This document shows positions 24,001-34,087 of a DNA stretch of 64,000 bases, piece by piece (within the stretch, counting starts at the first letter, position 1; each line of letters opens with the position of its first letter). A program made the translations under genes and the position numbers. Origin of the DNA: Bigelowiella natans CCMP2755 (taxonomy: Eukaryota > Cercozoa > Chlorarachniophyceae); contig ADNK01000157.1 in NCBI GenBank assembly GCA_000320545.1, positions 74,828-138,827 on the forward strand, written 5' to 3'. Below the pieces are notes generated by a model. That model did not search any database. It was not told the origin of the DNA and worked only from the letters and a program-made list of their open reading frames with translations.

Positions 24001-26072
24001 TTGCCTTTGTCGATATCCCAATCATCAGCTGGGGGGGTCTTGTCCAGTAGCTCCGTTATCTGTCGGATGGTCTTGCCGGGGTTCTTCTTCCGTAGCTCGG
24101 TAGGTGTAGGTAGCTTGTTGTCCGCTAGGTCCATAAACTCTAACGCATTAACGCTTGACTCAGAGGTCCACTCGTCAAGCCGTATCATGTTCTGGCTGAT
24201 GGTCCTGCCTGACTTCTTTGGCAACTTAGCAAAGTATATCTTGTGATTGTAGAATGATATGATCCCCCCTAATTTTTCTAGGGCATCCTGTCCGAGGAGT
24301 AGTTCCATGGATAAAGTCATGGCTACTCGGGTCTTGATTTGGGTCTCCGCGTCGCTGCCAGGTATCTGTAGCTTTAGCATTAGCTCACCGACGGTCTTCA
24401 TGGAAGAGCTTCCGTCTGCTTGAGCATATTTACGTTCTTTCTTAGTCACTTGATCCAATAGTCCTAACCTTCTTACTGTGCTTAGGCTTATGAAGGACTT
24501 CGGCATGCTGCCACTATCCCAAAGGGCAGGTAGTTTCTTGTAGTCTCCGTAGCTGTCTTTAACTTTAACCTTGGTCATAGCAACTTTGATAGTCCTGTTA
24601 GCGTCTTCGTCATTAATGTTGCATACTCCTAAGTTCTTTATGTCGTCTAGGGTCATGGGCTTGTCTTGGTCCTGCGTTGCTGGTACTGCTGTCTTCGTCG
24701 GCGCCTGCTTAAGGTGATCTAATATTCCGTTTATCTGCTGCTGTATAGCATTGATACTGTTCTGCTTTTTGTTCTTATATTTATTGTTCTTCCCGTTGTT
24801 GCTGCCTTGCCATTTGCTGTTGTTATATCCTTGTCCTCTGCCTTTCTTTCTCTTTAACTTCTCGTAGTGTTCGTTGAGCTGCCTGATCGTCATCCTGGGT
24901 CGTCCTTCTTTCCTGTCTCTGCAGTCTTTAGCGGTGTGTTTCCCTTTACGTGAGCAGTATCCGCAACGTCGGTTACCTTCCCTGTCCTTGTACCAGTCTC
25001 GCTGCGGCTTAATAGCGTTAATGTTTCCTATGCCAGGTACCTTAGGGCTGGTAAACTTGCGGTCCTGCTCCTGCTCGCGTAGGGATATAGCCTGCACTGC
25101 TGCCTCCATCGTGGTGTAGCCTTTCTCCGTAACGTAAGTGGATTCCTTTATCTTTAACTTGAACTCTTCAAACCTTGCCTGATCATCACCTGTGTTGTAA
25201 TTAAAATCATGTAGTTCGTCGATCATATCCTGGAAGCGCGTGGCAAAGTCTCTAACAGGTTCTCTCTCATGCTGCATCATTGCTCTGTATTTTCTAATAG
25301 CCTGGGGTAGGGAGTTAGCATCCTGTTCATTTACAAAAGCCTTCATTATCGCCTCAACGTCTCGTAGCCCACTAACTGTAGTGTGTATTTTCTCTAGCTG
25401 CCTGATCCGGGTCCTGCCTGTCTCGTAAAGGTCCATGGCTTGCTTTATTATAGCTAGCCATTTGAGCTTGTCGTTTTCGGTGGGGTTAGGGGTAAAGTCG
25501 CAGAGTATACTCCTAGCGTTCTTCCACCACCTCCTTGCCTCACCTCTTTTCCCGTTGTATTTCGTTATCATAACCGGTGCTGTTTTAACAGACATGAACT
25601 GGGTGTTCCGCTGTACCGGCTGCTGCTGCTTGACGGTGCTCTGGGTCGTCCCCCGCGAGGCGCCCAGACCCCCGTCGTTCCTAAACAAAGCTGCCCACTC
25701 TGGAGGTAAGTCTGCTTCGTAATCCATGATGTCCTGCATGATAGCTGCCCAAACATCATGTGTCTGATACTTGTATTCTATCGATACTTTCAGTTTGGCG
25801 TAGTTGCTCGCCCTGGGTCGCAAGGCTCGTAATGCCATTACGACCTTCTTGCTTTCGGCGGCCACGTCCTCGTCGTCCGCCTCGTAGAAGTTCTCCAGTG
25901 CCTCTGCTGCTGCATCTGCTTTCTTAATCCCGGGTGCTGGTCCCGGCGGTGCCTGTGGAGGTGTTCCTCCTCCTTCCTTAGCGTCCGTATCGCCCTTCCT
26001 TTCCTGTTTCTGCTCGTGCCCTTGCACGGCCTGCGAGCCAAAGTCCTGCTGTTCTTCTAGCTGCTGTGACAT
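21099..26072 (-). CDS. Gag-pol polyprotein of the Ty3/gypsy element
   Basis: One uninterrupted frame of 1,657 residues. A Gag-like N-terminal third contains a CCHC zinc knuckle (CGYCSRKGKHTAKDC, residue about 370). The protease motif is ALWDSGS (about 519). Reverse transcriptase has FPYGLS and the catalytic YVDDD (about 889). RNase H has TLWTDWSKLG (about 1045). Integrase has an HHCC zinc-binding region (about 1233-1270) and D, D, E positions in VQIDVYKYDG, LHVDNET and NSKVERLHRTL (about 1304, 1376, 1400). A basic C-terminal domain follows. Gag and pol are fused with no frameshift, so any Gag excess must be made another way. No internal stop is present, so the element may still be able to move. 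Confidence 0.95.
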   Translation of the reverse strand: MSQQLEEQQDFGSQAVQGHEQKQERKGDTDAKEGGGTPPQAPPGPAPGIKKADAAAEALENFYEADDEDVAAESKKVVMALRALRPRASNYAKLKVSIEYKYQTHDVWAAIMQDIMDYEADLPPEWAALFRNDGGLGASRGTTQSTVKQQQPVQRNTQFMSVKTAPVMITKYNGKRGEARRWWKNARSILCDFTPNPTENDKLKWLAIIKQAMDLYETGRTRIRQLEKIHTTVSGLRDVEAIMKAFVNEQDANSLPQAIRKYRAMMQHEREPVRDFATRFQDMIDELHDFNYNTGDDQARFEEFKLKIKESTYVTEKGYTTMEAAVQAISLREQEQDRKFTSPKVPGIGNINAIKPQRDWYKDREGNRRCGYCSRKGKHTAKDCRDRKEGRPRMTIRQLNEHYEKLKRKKGRGQGYNNSKWQGSNNGKNNKYKNKKQNSINAIQQQINGILDHLKQAPTKTAVPATQDQDKPMTLDDIKNLGVCNINDEDANRTIKVAMTKVKVKDSYGDYKKLPALWDSGSMPKSFISLSTVRRLGLLDQVTKKERKYAQADGSSSMKTVGELMLKLQIPGSDAETQIKTRVAMTLSMELLLGQDALEKLGGIISFYNHKIYFAKLPKKSGRTISQNMIRLDEWTSESSVNALEFMDLADNKLPTPTELRKKNPGKTIRQITELLDKTPPADDWDIDKGKKYINKILNEKYSDITKPTTKPSSKLTPVKIELKKGYEECIINDPEHRRPEADWEKIEWQINEWAKEGKIEPSNSPWNVRHVLAKKPTYPFFRLAHNFIRHNRVIKRIQTPTPRIDDVIEHVIGYKYYSSLDKNESYMQTPIHKTSRPITAFSSRHRKWHFVVFPYGLSISGDAFSSQNYRAYTHDGMASVLWVFVFVYVDDDIICTNTVVAQIFLLENIFIRFAHFGFTIRLQKCTFLATRIKWCGYYLEQGRITPNPEKVAALQQAPKPKNAKELKSFLQTAAWILRRFSPTYARTAAAFTTAYRKENSVGLSFAKVWAKAGLDAHFDNLIKLCSNTLLNAKLDTTRPATLWTDWSKLGMAAVLTQDQQIIRVWGRACTAAEAKYSPTKGEYKAMTEAQRKLRYYLLSVPSFTLMTDHKPLLGIDRKLEAPNDEYAAMRADTEEFRDKRTVVYAPGDKQLADYFSRLFEKKVPTQVTPMVNAITFEDGDFLPEPEELQHLQEHLDKYKHKHEVLSDRIYVYTNNVRRTYVPRRTRGALLFTAHGPAHVGENHITALLYHYYWPYKLKEIRTYLRGCRCSSLKAAGVATKESSKSRASKKIKARNFLDIVQIDVYKYDGYHYLTFVDVATGKCWVKKIIKVNVAKKNKGLYKQRLTNCYRTWESELQAIPDEVSINKIPKKLHVDNETSLLQLPHPNIDASPVYYAQSNSKVERLHRTLANLSRINSTTPDKIQGLVNDTFTSGGGIKDKEREEGDDNDDDTESEDEKVPYDGRVLKEGQYVRAKVNLRSRNKQDPFWGGVAKVTERKGRKQYYIYDGNRVTLRHISHLKNYDIGEKLLEDVKVNPTVWERAMPCLGPRPKFDVEYGNNKVRVNDDWRMKIVYLGYPGLRNMERVAMKIKDGKYQLLYLAVPDLPFEHWYKVLGDLDAEGWYGHEPKDEGEFWVSDKGDKVREESITWWLVKFRKR

Positions 26073-26111
26073 TGTTAGTCAAATCGTTTCCCGTGTGTGG
26101 AAGCCAAAGGT
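26073..26111 (-). other. Leader with candidate primer-binding site
   Basis: Between the 5' LTR and the gag-pol start, the minus strand reads TGGCTTCCACAC beginning a few bases inside the LTR edge. A tRNA primer-binding site should start with TGG. The matching tRNA was not identified. Confidence 0.45.
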
Positions 26112-26437
26112 TGTTGCGCGTAAGGTGTTCACAGGCCGAGGCGCTACGTGCACAAGTAGGCAGGGGGGGGGAAAGGCACGTTTGCTTCCTTTTGAAGAGT
26201 TGTGTTTATTTTTATTAAAGATTATATTTTTATTAAATCGTGCACTGCGTAATCATTCGCGAAGCTTTCGCGAATGCCGCCGCACGTGGGGCAGCACACT
26301 TCCGGTGTGCTGCCATGAGTCCCGCCGGAACCCACGTGCCTATGCTGTATTAATATCTACGTTATCTATATTCTATATCCGCGACAACCCCTTTGTTGTC
26401 GCACGTGACTTGTGCCCGCGTAGTGGTACGCGCTACA
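26112..26437 (-). repeat. 5' LTR of the Ty3/gypsy element
   Basis: Same 326 bases as 20722-21047. Because the coding frame runs leftwards, this is the upstream LTR and should carry the element promoter. Confidence 0.93.
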
Positions 26438-27425
26438 GATTTCCTCCAAGGAAAAGAAGATTTCGGCGCGGTCGCGCGCGTGATCGAGAAATGAAACGGC
26501 GGCAGAGATCAAGACGACGGAAGTCTGCTGCCACACAAGCATGCTGGCGTGCTGGCATGGGAAATCAGAGCAGGTTGCTTCTGTTCCCTGCGGCTCCATC
26601 TTCAGCCGGCTAGCCGGGCTAGGTGCACAGATTCATGACATCCCAAATGTGGCAGGATTCATGTTCGCCATGCTGACAGCATGAACCACTCCAGCACTGC
26701 TAGACTGGTTTCAACGACAACATCAATTGCAAAGCTGATGGAGCAACGTGGTTGGGCAAGACAAAAGTTGTCCATGCTGGCATGCTGGCACACTGGCATG
26801 GCTAGATGGGTTCATTGTGTAATTGTGCTCCGAATGAATGTGCAGTTGTGGTCAGAAGTGTGGTAGATGTGAAGTAACAGAAGTGATGAAGATGGTTCGA
26901 ATCGGATTTGGTGTTCAATGGAAGTGAGATGACAACAGCAAATCTAACAAAGTCCCGCTGACTGCACTACGCAGCGCTCTAGAGCTGACTAGCTGACATC
27001 ATTCATCACTGCTGCATGAAATACGCCAGTGCGCATCTCAAGCTAGCAAGACCAGTCTAGACTGGCGGTGATTGTCATCGTGATGCGTAGCTACTTGCAG
27101 TTGTGTTTGAGGCATGCATGCATGCACTTTTGCAGTGGAACAAAGCTAGCCAACAAGCACACCATGTCCCATGCACGCACATCTGAACAACATGTGTAGC
27201 TCATCTCCCGTTGTGATGCAGGCGCATGCTGCTATGAATAACGAGTGAACGTGCATGTTTGCGGAGGACCTACAATGGTTCTCCAACCGTCGCAACACAA
27301 CACTACACGGATGAAATTGCAATTTGGTGGTAAACACAGGGAAACACAGAGAAGTTCAGCCGTGCAACTTTCGCGGTCATTCGAGTAGAGGAGGACAGCT
27401 TGTCTTTCGGGGTTGAAAGTACAGA
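26438..27425. other. Intergenic region right of the LTR element
   Basis: No gene is seen. The stretch is rich in CATGCTGGCATG and CTAGC-like words (26540-26820). Part of it resembles sequence near 51406-51427. It may contain decayed mobile-element remains. Confidence 0.5.
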
Positions 27426-30344
27426 TTATCCATGGTAAGAATCTGTCAAAATTTGTTTCAATTCTGAAACGAGCGGAAATCTAGGGTTAGCTGGGGTGCA
27501 CTGATCATCGAAAGCAGCAAGGGCCATGTCATCGATTTGCTCGAAGTAAGCTTTCTCGTTAACTCCACACTTCTCAAATGTGCGCGGCATCTCTAGGTTA
27601 TCCATGAGTCCGAGGATGGCCTGGCAGTATGCTTCGCATAGCTCATCGTCGGTCTTTCCCTTCAGGCCCAGGTGCGTAGCAATTGCAGCATAGCGCTGTT
27701 TTGCAATAGGGTGGTCATATCCGGGATAGATTCCCATTCGAGTCGGTCTCTCGGATGCGTTGAACCGAATCACATAAGGCATAAGAACGGCATTCGTTAG
27801 TCCATGAGGCAGGTGGAACACCGCACCGACTTTATGCGAGAGGCTGTGAGTGATGCCAAGGTAGGAATTGGAGAATGCAAGACCAGCCAAAGTAGCTGCG
27901 TGATGCACCATCTCACGGGCTTGTGGATCCCCAGTATGGTATGAGTTGGGAAGGTGTTGAAACAAAAGATTGATGGCTGTGAGGGAGTGACTCTCTGTGA
28001 ACTCGTTGGCTGCTACGGACACGAATGCTTCTGTGGCGTGCGTGATGGCATCAACACCGGCGTGCGCGATGAGGCTCTTGGGAAGCTTGTCGCAGAAAGA
28101 TGAATCAATGATAGCAATATCAGGAGTCAACTCGTAGTCGAAGAGGGGGTGCTTCATGCCCATATCGTCCGTGATGACGGAGAAAGGTGTCACCTCAGAC
28201 GCCGTTCCAGAAGTGGTGGGAATGCATACGAGCTTGCGGATCTTCGAGCCGAGTTTGGGAAAATGCTTCGTTCTCTTGCGAATCTCGATAAACCGTGAAG
28301 CTGCATCCTCAAGATGGAGTTCTGGGTGCTCGTAGGACACACGGATGTACTTCCCAGCGTCCATAGGAGAGCCACCCCCAAGGCAGACCATGAGATCAGG
28401 TCTGAATGCCTCACACGCCTTGACCCCCTTCCTCACGGTCATTATATCGGGGTCTGGATGCACATCATCGAACACGGAAACTACAAAGCCCTTGTCCTTG
28501 AGACATCTCTTGACGCGCTCGACGTACCCGAGGCTTCCCATAACCTCGTCCGTGATGATAATGGCACGCTGGTCCTTTGTTCCGTCAGCATATTTGTTGG
28601 AGACATCTCTGAGGGCATCCTCGAGGCAATTACGATTGAAGTAGATTTGCGGGGGGTTCTTGAACCACTCAGTGTGCTCTTGGCGTGTCGCCACGGTGCG
28701 CACGTTGAGTAGGTGCATGGGTCCCACGTTATCGGAGACGGAGGACCCTGCCTTCGTGCCTACACCCAGCGTGAGACTGAAATCGATGTTGAAGTTAAAG
28801 GCAGTTCCGATCGCAGCAAGGGAGGTGGGGACGTTGTTGAGGATACGACCAGCAGGGATCTTCTGCGCATACTCCTCAAGTCGCTCTTGGCTCCTGCTGT
28901 AAATCCCGGCAGTGTGACCGATTCCATCGTACTCAGTCAGCTCTTTGCATAGCTTGACCCCTTCTTTAAAGTCAGACGCCTTGTAAAGAGCTAAGACAGG
29001 GCAGAGTTTTTCATGGGAGAACGGCTCCTGAGGCCCCACATTGGATGCTTCTGCTCCAAGCACTACTGTCCCATAGGGTACCTCCACATTAATACGACGA
29101 GCAATCTCCTGAGCTGACTGCCCAACAATGTCAGCATTCACTCTTCCATTCACAATTAAAAATTTGCCAAGTGCATCTCTCTCCTTACCCTCCAAGAATG
29201 TTACACCGCGACGGATCAGCATTTCCTTGAACTGATCATACACAGACTCCACGCACACCACTGACTGCTCAGCGGCACAGATCATACCGTTGTCGAATGT
29301 TTTGCCGAGCACAATGGAACCGCAAGCCTCTTCAAGATTTGCAGTCTCGTCGACAAGGATAGGTGCGTTTCCAGAACCTACACCAAGTGCAGGTTTTCCA
29401 GTGCTGTACGATGCTTTTACCATACCTGGGCCTCCAGTGGCCATTATAATGTTGACGTTGTCGTGGTGCATTACGAAATCGGAAACTTCCCTATTCACCT
29501 CATCAACGCATTCCAAGAATCCCTTTGGGGCACCTGCAGCTACGCCTGCATCATGGCATACTTTCACAGCAGCTGCGGTACTCTCAAGTGCGCGGGGATG
29601 CGGAAGAAAGATGGCGCCGTTACGGGTTTTGGCGCAGAAGAGGCTCTTTGCAATCGCAGTACTTGTTGGGTCTATTGGAACATACATTATAAGTGTGAAG
29701 TACTTAGGCTAGCCTCTACGAAATATATAATGGCCTTACTTGTGGTCGGGGTGATGCAACAGACGACGCCGACTGGATTCGCAATTTTGAGAAGTCCGTG
29801 CACAGACTCCCTCTCGATGATTCCACAAGTCTTTGTATCTCTGTATCTATCGAGAAGCAATTCACATGCAATACCATTCTTGATAACTTTATCCTCCATG
29901 AGACCCATTCCTGTCTCCTCATGAGCAATTTGCGCTAGAGGAACACGCTAAAACAAAAACTTGTTATGAAGTTTATGAAGGCAGGAAGGCAGGAAATACT
30001 GTCTTGCTAGAACGGAGCACACACAATTTATAGGACATCTGTCCTACCTGTTTGTTGGCTTCATGTGCGATTCTGAGGTCATAAAATAAAAAGCATAACA
30101 TATTTTATATAAATATCAGCTCATATCTATATCAAACAACCATTTTCTTCGTACTAAAATATATTCATGCACCGTACCTCGTGAAAATGTAGTCAACTCG
30201 CTCCTGGCTGAAAGTAGCGAAGATCTCGCTAGCCCTTTTGACTCTTTCAAGCTTGTCCTCTGTTGAGGTTGAAATGTATCTGAATGAAGCGATACGATGG
30301 GTGCGTCGAAATGTCCCCCGGAGGCATTTGGCACTTAAAAGCAT
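27426..30344 (-). CDS. adhE: Bifunctional acetaldehyde-CoA/alcohol dehydrogenase with probable mitochondrial presequence
   Basis: AdhE converts acetyl-CoA to acetaldehyde and then ethanol with two NADH, allowing fermentation. Exons 30344-30178, 30072-30048, 29947-29740 and 29671-27426 join in phase to 881 residues, the usual AdhE length plus a short leader. The leader (MLLSAKCLRGTFRR, then RYISTS) is Arg-rich without acids, like a mitochondrial presequence. The aldehyde dehydrogenase half has the nucleophile in GMICAAEQS and substrate-region blocks PTTNPTSTAI and LPHPRAL. The iron alcohol dehydrogenase half has CLGGGSPMDAGK, AGVDAITHATEAF and HSLSHKVGAVFHLPHG, which hold the expected Asp/His iron ligands. 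The second exon is only 25 bases and the third intron 68 bases. An upstream in-frame Met at 30416 is a less likely start. Confidence 0.96.
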
Positions 30345-32131
30345 TTTCCTTGTTCTGAAACCTAATCGTACGCAACAAATGCAAATATCGAAGTTTTCAC
30401 ATCTTGAAGTGCTCAAAGCAGTAGTACCTACTGTTGGGACTCTTCTTCTTTTAATTCAATCTTGGAATCTAATCTCGGGAGTGGCAGAGAGGGGGGTGGG
30501 AATGATGGTCAGATACCTTGAGTTTACTTCGAATCCTTTTGAAGAGTATCCGAAGCAGATCTCCGGGGAATGTGGCACACATTTCCTCTGGGTTTCCGGG
30601 AGGTTGTGTCAAAATTAGATTGTTTCCCGATGCCGTTTTGGGAAAGCGACATCGATTCGCTACCCTTTCAGATGACCATTCGAAGTCTCTGGTGGTAATT
30701 TTGGGTAAAAATTGGCAGATAGAAGAAAAGGTGGGTACCATCACAAGCACTTGATGTTGTGATGATCAACTTGGCATTTCCGCATTTTTTGAAGATATCT
30801 CGAGATATCCCAAGTCGCAAGCCGGTTCTGGGGACAAATCGTTCCCGTTTCCGTAGCGTGACTTCGCGGAGGTTGGCGTCGTAGTTGCTGAAGACCAGGG
30901 CTGAAAAGTATTCGTTTTTTTTGGTCTTTGTCCAAGAGCGACTGGAAGATTTCAATCATTTTGTCTCCAATTCAGTGTTTCTGTCTTTTTTTTCAATTCG
31001 CGGCCCAGTCGCTGCCGGCTTGATTGACATGGATGAGTCATGCATGTCTGATGATGCCTTTCGATTCAAGCATTGAAAGCACTTCATGCATTCATTCCAC
31101 TCTGTGAAAGGGCACAAAGGAATCACCATGAAATTTGAGGCGAGCATTCTAGCATTGCTAGCTGTTTCTAGAGCTATGTTGGGAAGCAAATCCAGAAGGA
31201 CGTTCACGTGAAGTGAACTTTCGCCCACCCCACTTTGCCCACTTTCCCAAAGTGGGAGAGCTTCCAAAAATGAGAAATCCCTGGCGGAGTCTTTTCGTGC
31301 TCACTCTGTCTAGCCGTGCTAGCGTGCTCTATCGCACATGCCGGTGCGTTGTTGCCCAACCTGCTGGCAATTCCAGAATTGCCGTTCTTGTGTTGGAAGG
31401 TGCGTCTGTCATTGCACGTTCTAGCGTTGCTGCTTTGACAACCAAGCTGAGCAAGCGAACAATCTTGTCACGGCTGTACCACAACAAAAGCGGTTCTCAG
31501 AACAGGACATGCATGCTAGCATGCAATCGCGGCTTGCCAACTCCAGAACTGCTGCCTCGATCGTGATCTGCCATGTGGCCACAGCTAGACAGGCCTGTGC
31601 TAGCTAGCTGTGGTTGGCATGCTGGCATGATGTACTAGCTAGAGTAGCTAGCTTCTGGCTTGCAAGCAAGGTGACTCAATAAAGGACTAGAGGGGCGTTA
31701 TGTTATCTGCAGCGACAGCGTGACATTTCAGCAGCGTTTGCACTAGTGCATGGTGTGTTCATGCACGTACACCCAAAAATGTTCATTGGGTGTGCGCTGA
31801 GTCTGCCTAACCTAGCAACCAGGGACCAAGCTCTATAGCACAGCTAGACTATGAGACAGATGCGAGCGCGCGCGTCCAGTCCATGCACTGAGACACATGT
31901 ACAGCATCTAGGATGTAAGCTCACTAGCTCAAGAATATGTACACGTAGACATTGAATCGGGACAACGCAATGATGTGCATGGTTGCTGCATCGCCTTGCG
32001 TGTATGTTCAAACAAATGTCTCTATCAAAACATTGTTATTGGTATTATCTTTAAATTGCTAGTGTTGAACGCATTGTTTGGTCCGGTATTTGATGCATCG
32101 ACCTATTCTATTACATGTGTATTGTTAAAGT
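30345..32131. other. Intergenic region between AdhE and the syntaxin gene
   Basis: No convincing coding sequence on either strand. Bases 30500-31260 and 31280-31960 are complex, non-repetitive DNA with many CTAG words and no long frames. They could contain decayed transposon copies, but no transposase or reverse-transcriptase motif was recognised. The AdhE promoter must lie at its left end. Confidence 0.5.
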
Positions 32132-32659
32132 TTAAAGTAACCCATAATGGTAAGCTAGAAAGATGACAACAAGAAACAGTAGTAAAAGTCCTAGAAACCA
32201 ACATTTCTTCATGGTATCAGCTGCTTGTCTCTTCTCCGCCTTTATTGTGCATGAACGTAGAATTAGTATCAATACAAACTAACAACTCAAAGCACAAAGA
32301 AATCAAGAACATTTTATCTCGACGAAGTGTTTATTGTTACCTTAATGAGCTCCGATTTGGCGTCTTCCACCTTTGTTCGCGCCCCAGCTACATAATTGTC
32401 GATCGCCTCAATCGATGGCGCTTGTTCCTTTGTTAGATCCTGGAGGAAAAAAAAGCAAAGAATAAAACAATGGTATATAGATCAACAAGTGCGTATGCAG
32501 GGAATAGGCACGCAGGAACACGTGAATATGGAAAGGGTTGGAGACCAGAATGTCCGTGAAGACATGCGAAAGCTCTACCACATCTGCCTCCACTTTGCGG
32601 ATCTGTGCATTTCTGTAATATGTACATCGATAAGTATATGTTTACATATTTATATATTG

Positions 32660-32700
<41 letters not shown>

Positions 32701-34087
32701 ACATATGTAAATATATTGAATTTGTGTGTGTGTGTGTGTGCGTGTGTGCGTATATATATATGTACATATATAAAAGTACGTGTAAAAACAGTATCATGTT
32801 TCTATATGGGGGCGGTGGAGTGGTCAGAAGTATTTTACATCTCATCAATAGGAACCCTCTAATATGTTCACACAGTGAAAACTATGCCACAGCACTACTA
32901 CCTATCGTGTATGCTTTCTGGGTCATGGGTCGCAAGAACTTGAATTTGTACATCTTGTTGCTGAAAATTTTGAAGATTATTATCATCTGTGCACTGATGT
33001 ACAATTGAAACCGCCATCGGGCCTATCCTCCTATTAATAGCATTCTACACACCTGATATGACGATGACCGCAATCCTGATCTTCCACTGTTGTACAAACA
33101 AAACAATATTGAATATTTTATACAGATCAAGAGAGCGTCACGTGTAAGCGTCATTGCAGTGTTTCATGCAATCCGTGTTACCTCCGGGCTTTAGACTCTG
33201 AATAGAAATAGCGAAAAAAACAAACAGTGAGGCGGAAAATTCTACAAGTGAGCTACAAAAAAGTGAAAAATCGCGACGGAACATTAGAAAAATAGCGCAG
33301 ATAAGTGAGCTACTACCTCTTTTGTGCGGGAATCTGTTACACTTGCCATCTATCTCCTCCGTAACCTCCATGAACTCTTGCATATCTGCCGTGAGAATGT
33401 GATTGATAGAGGGAAGATTTTGATAGAAAATCATAATTGAAATGGCAGTGGTGAATTGGGCGGTGAGGAAAATTGGTTTCGAACACAGGCCTTCTACTCA
33501 CACCTTTATGTTTTCACAGGGGACGTCGTCCACGATAACACGCGCTTTATAAATATGTGTACCTTGAGAGTAACGGTCCCTAAGCTGCACCATGACGTCA
33601 CTCTTAGTGTTGGCCTTGTTAAACATCTGGCTTAGAGTTCGGAAGACTCGCATTGTTTTCTCCCGCATCTGCTCTATTTTCCTCCGGAACCTTGGGTTGT
33701 CCGATGACGTACCAATTTGCTTGGACTGCGGAGAGATGAGTGAGTGAATAAGTGCTTATTAAATTCATGATTCTCTCGCCCAGGATCCTACTTTCTTCCC
33801 ACCCTTAACCTGCAGCGATGATACCTGCGCCTTAAGCTTCGCTGTTAGCGTTCCCATCAACTCCAAGTTGTTGTTGATGTCATTCTCAAACTGATGCGTG
33901 CGCGCGCGCACACACACACACATAAACGCACACAAATTCAGTCTTTCTCTTCTTAAAATATTTTCTTTCACTCAATATCTATTTGTAACTCAGCATCGCT
34001 TTTTCAGCAATTCCTCCCATTACTTCTGCGGCATGGGTAGAAACCTACCTGTGTCATATGGTGGACGAGCGGCGTTCGCTCGTTCAT
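32132..34087 (-). CDS. Qa-SNARE (syntaxin), multi-exon, with C-terminal membrane anchor
   Basis: Syntaxins sit on target membranes and zip with partner SNAREs to fuse vesicles. Exons I could place are 34087-34049, 33890-33810, 33725-33563, 33385-33317, a 16-base microexon at 33197-33182, a short one within about 33094-33061, then 32986-32902, 32612-32546, 32439-32341 and 32239-32132. The phase around the two smallest exons is not fully settled. The N-terminal part resembles an Habc region with a block (SKQIGTSSDNPRFRRKIEQM) like the Pep12/syntaxin-7 group. The SNARE motif is split across two exons: IRKVEADVVELSHVFTDIL joins DLTKEQAPSIEAIDNYV, placing the central zero-layer Gln in KEQAPS. The last exon encodes a basic linker and the tail anchor WFLGLLLLFLVVIFLAYHY. 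An endosomal or vacuolar membrane is the likely site. Confidence 0.85.
32667..32695. repeat. (TA)n microsatellite in a syntaxin intron
   Basis: A TA tract followed by a GT tract (about 32723-32752) lies in the intron between exons 32986-32902 and 32612-32546 of the syntaxin gene. Confidence 0.9.

Larger units (their letters stand above)
20722..26437 (-). mobile_element. Complete Ty3/gypsy-type LTR retrotransposon
   Basis: Two 326-bp LTRs bound an internal region carrying one long gag-pol frame on the minus strand. The LTRs begin TGTTGCGCG and end CGCTACA (TG...CA). The flanks carry GATT at 20718-20721 and again at 26438-26441, consistent with a 4-bp target-site duplication (5 bp if the terminal T is shared). 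The LTRs look identical base for base, implying a recent insertion. Domain order Gag, protease, reverse transcriptase, RNase H, integrase is that of Ty3/gypsy elements. The element appears structurally intact. Confidence 0.95.

Noticed and set aside
30469-30750. Minus-strand 93-codon frame as the first exon of AdhE
   Set aside because: The AdhE frame already opens with a presequence-like leader at 30344 and needs no further upstream exon.
31860-31980. CTAG/CATG-rich short repeats as a CRISPR array
   Set aside because: No regular spacing or repeated direct unit, and the DNA is eukaryotic.
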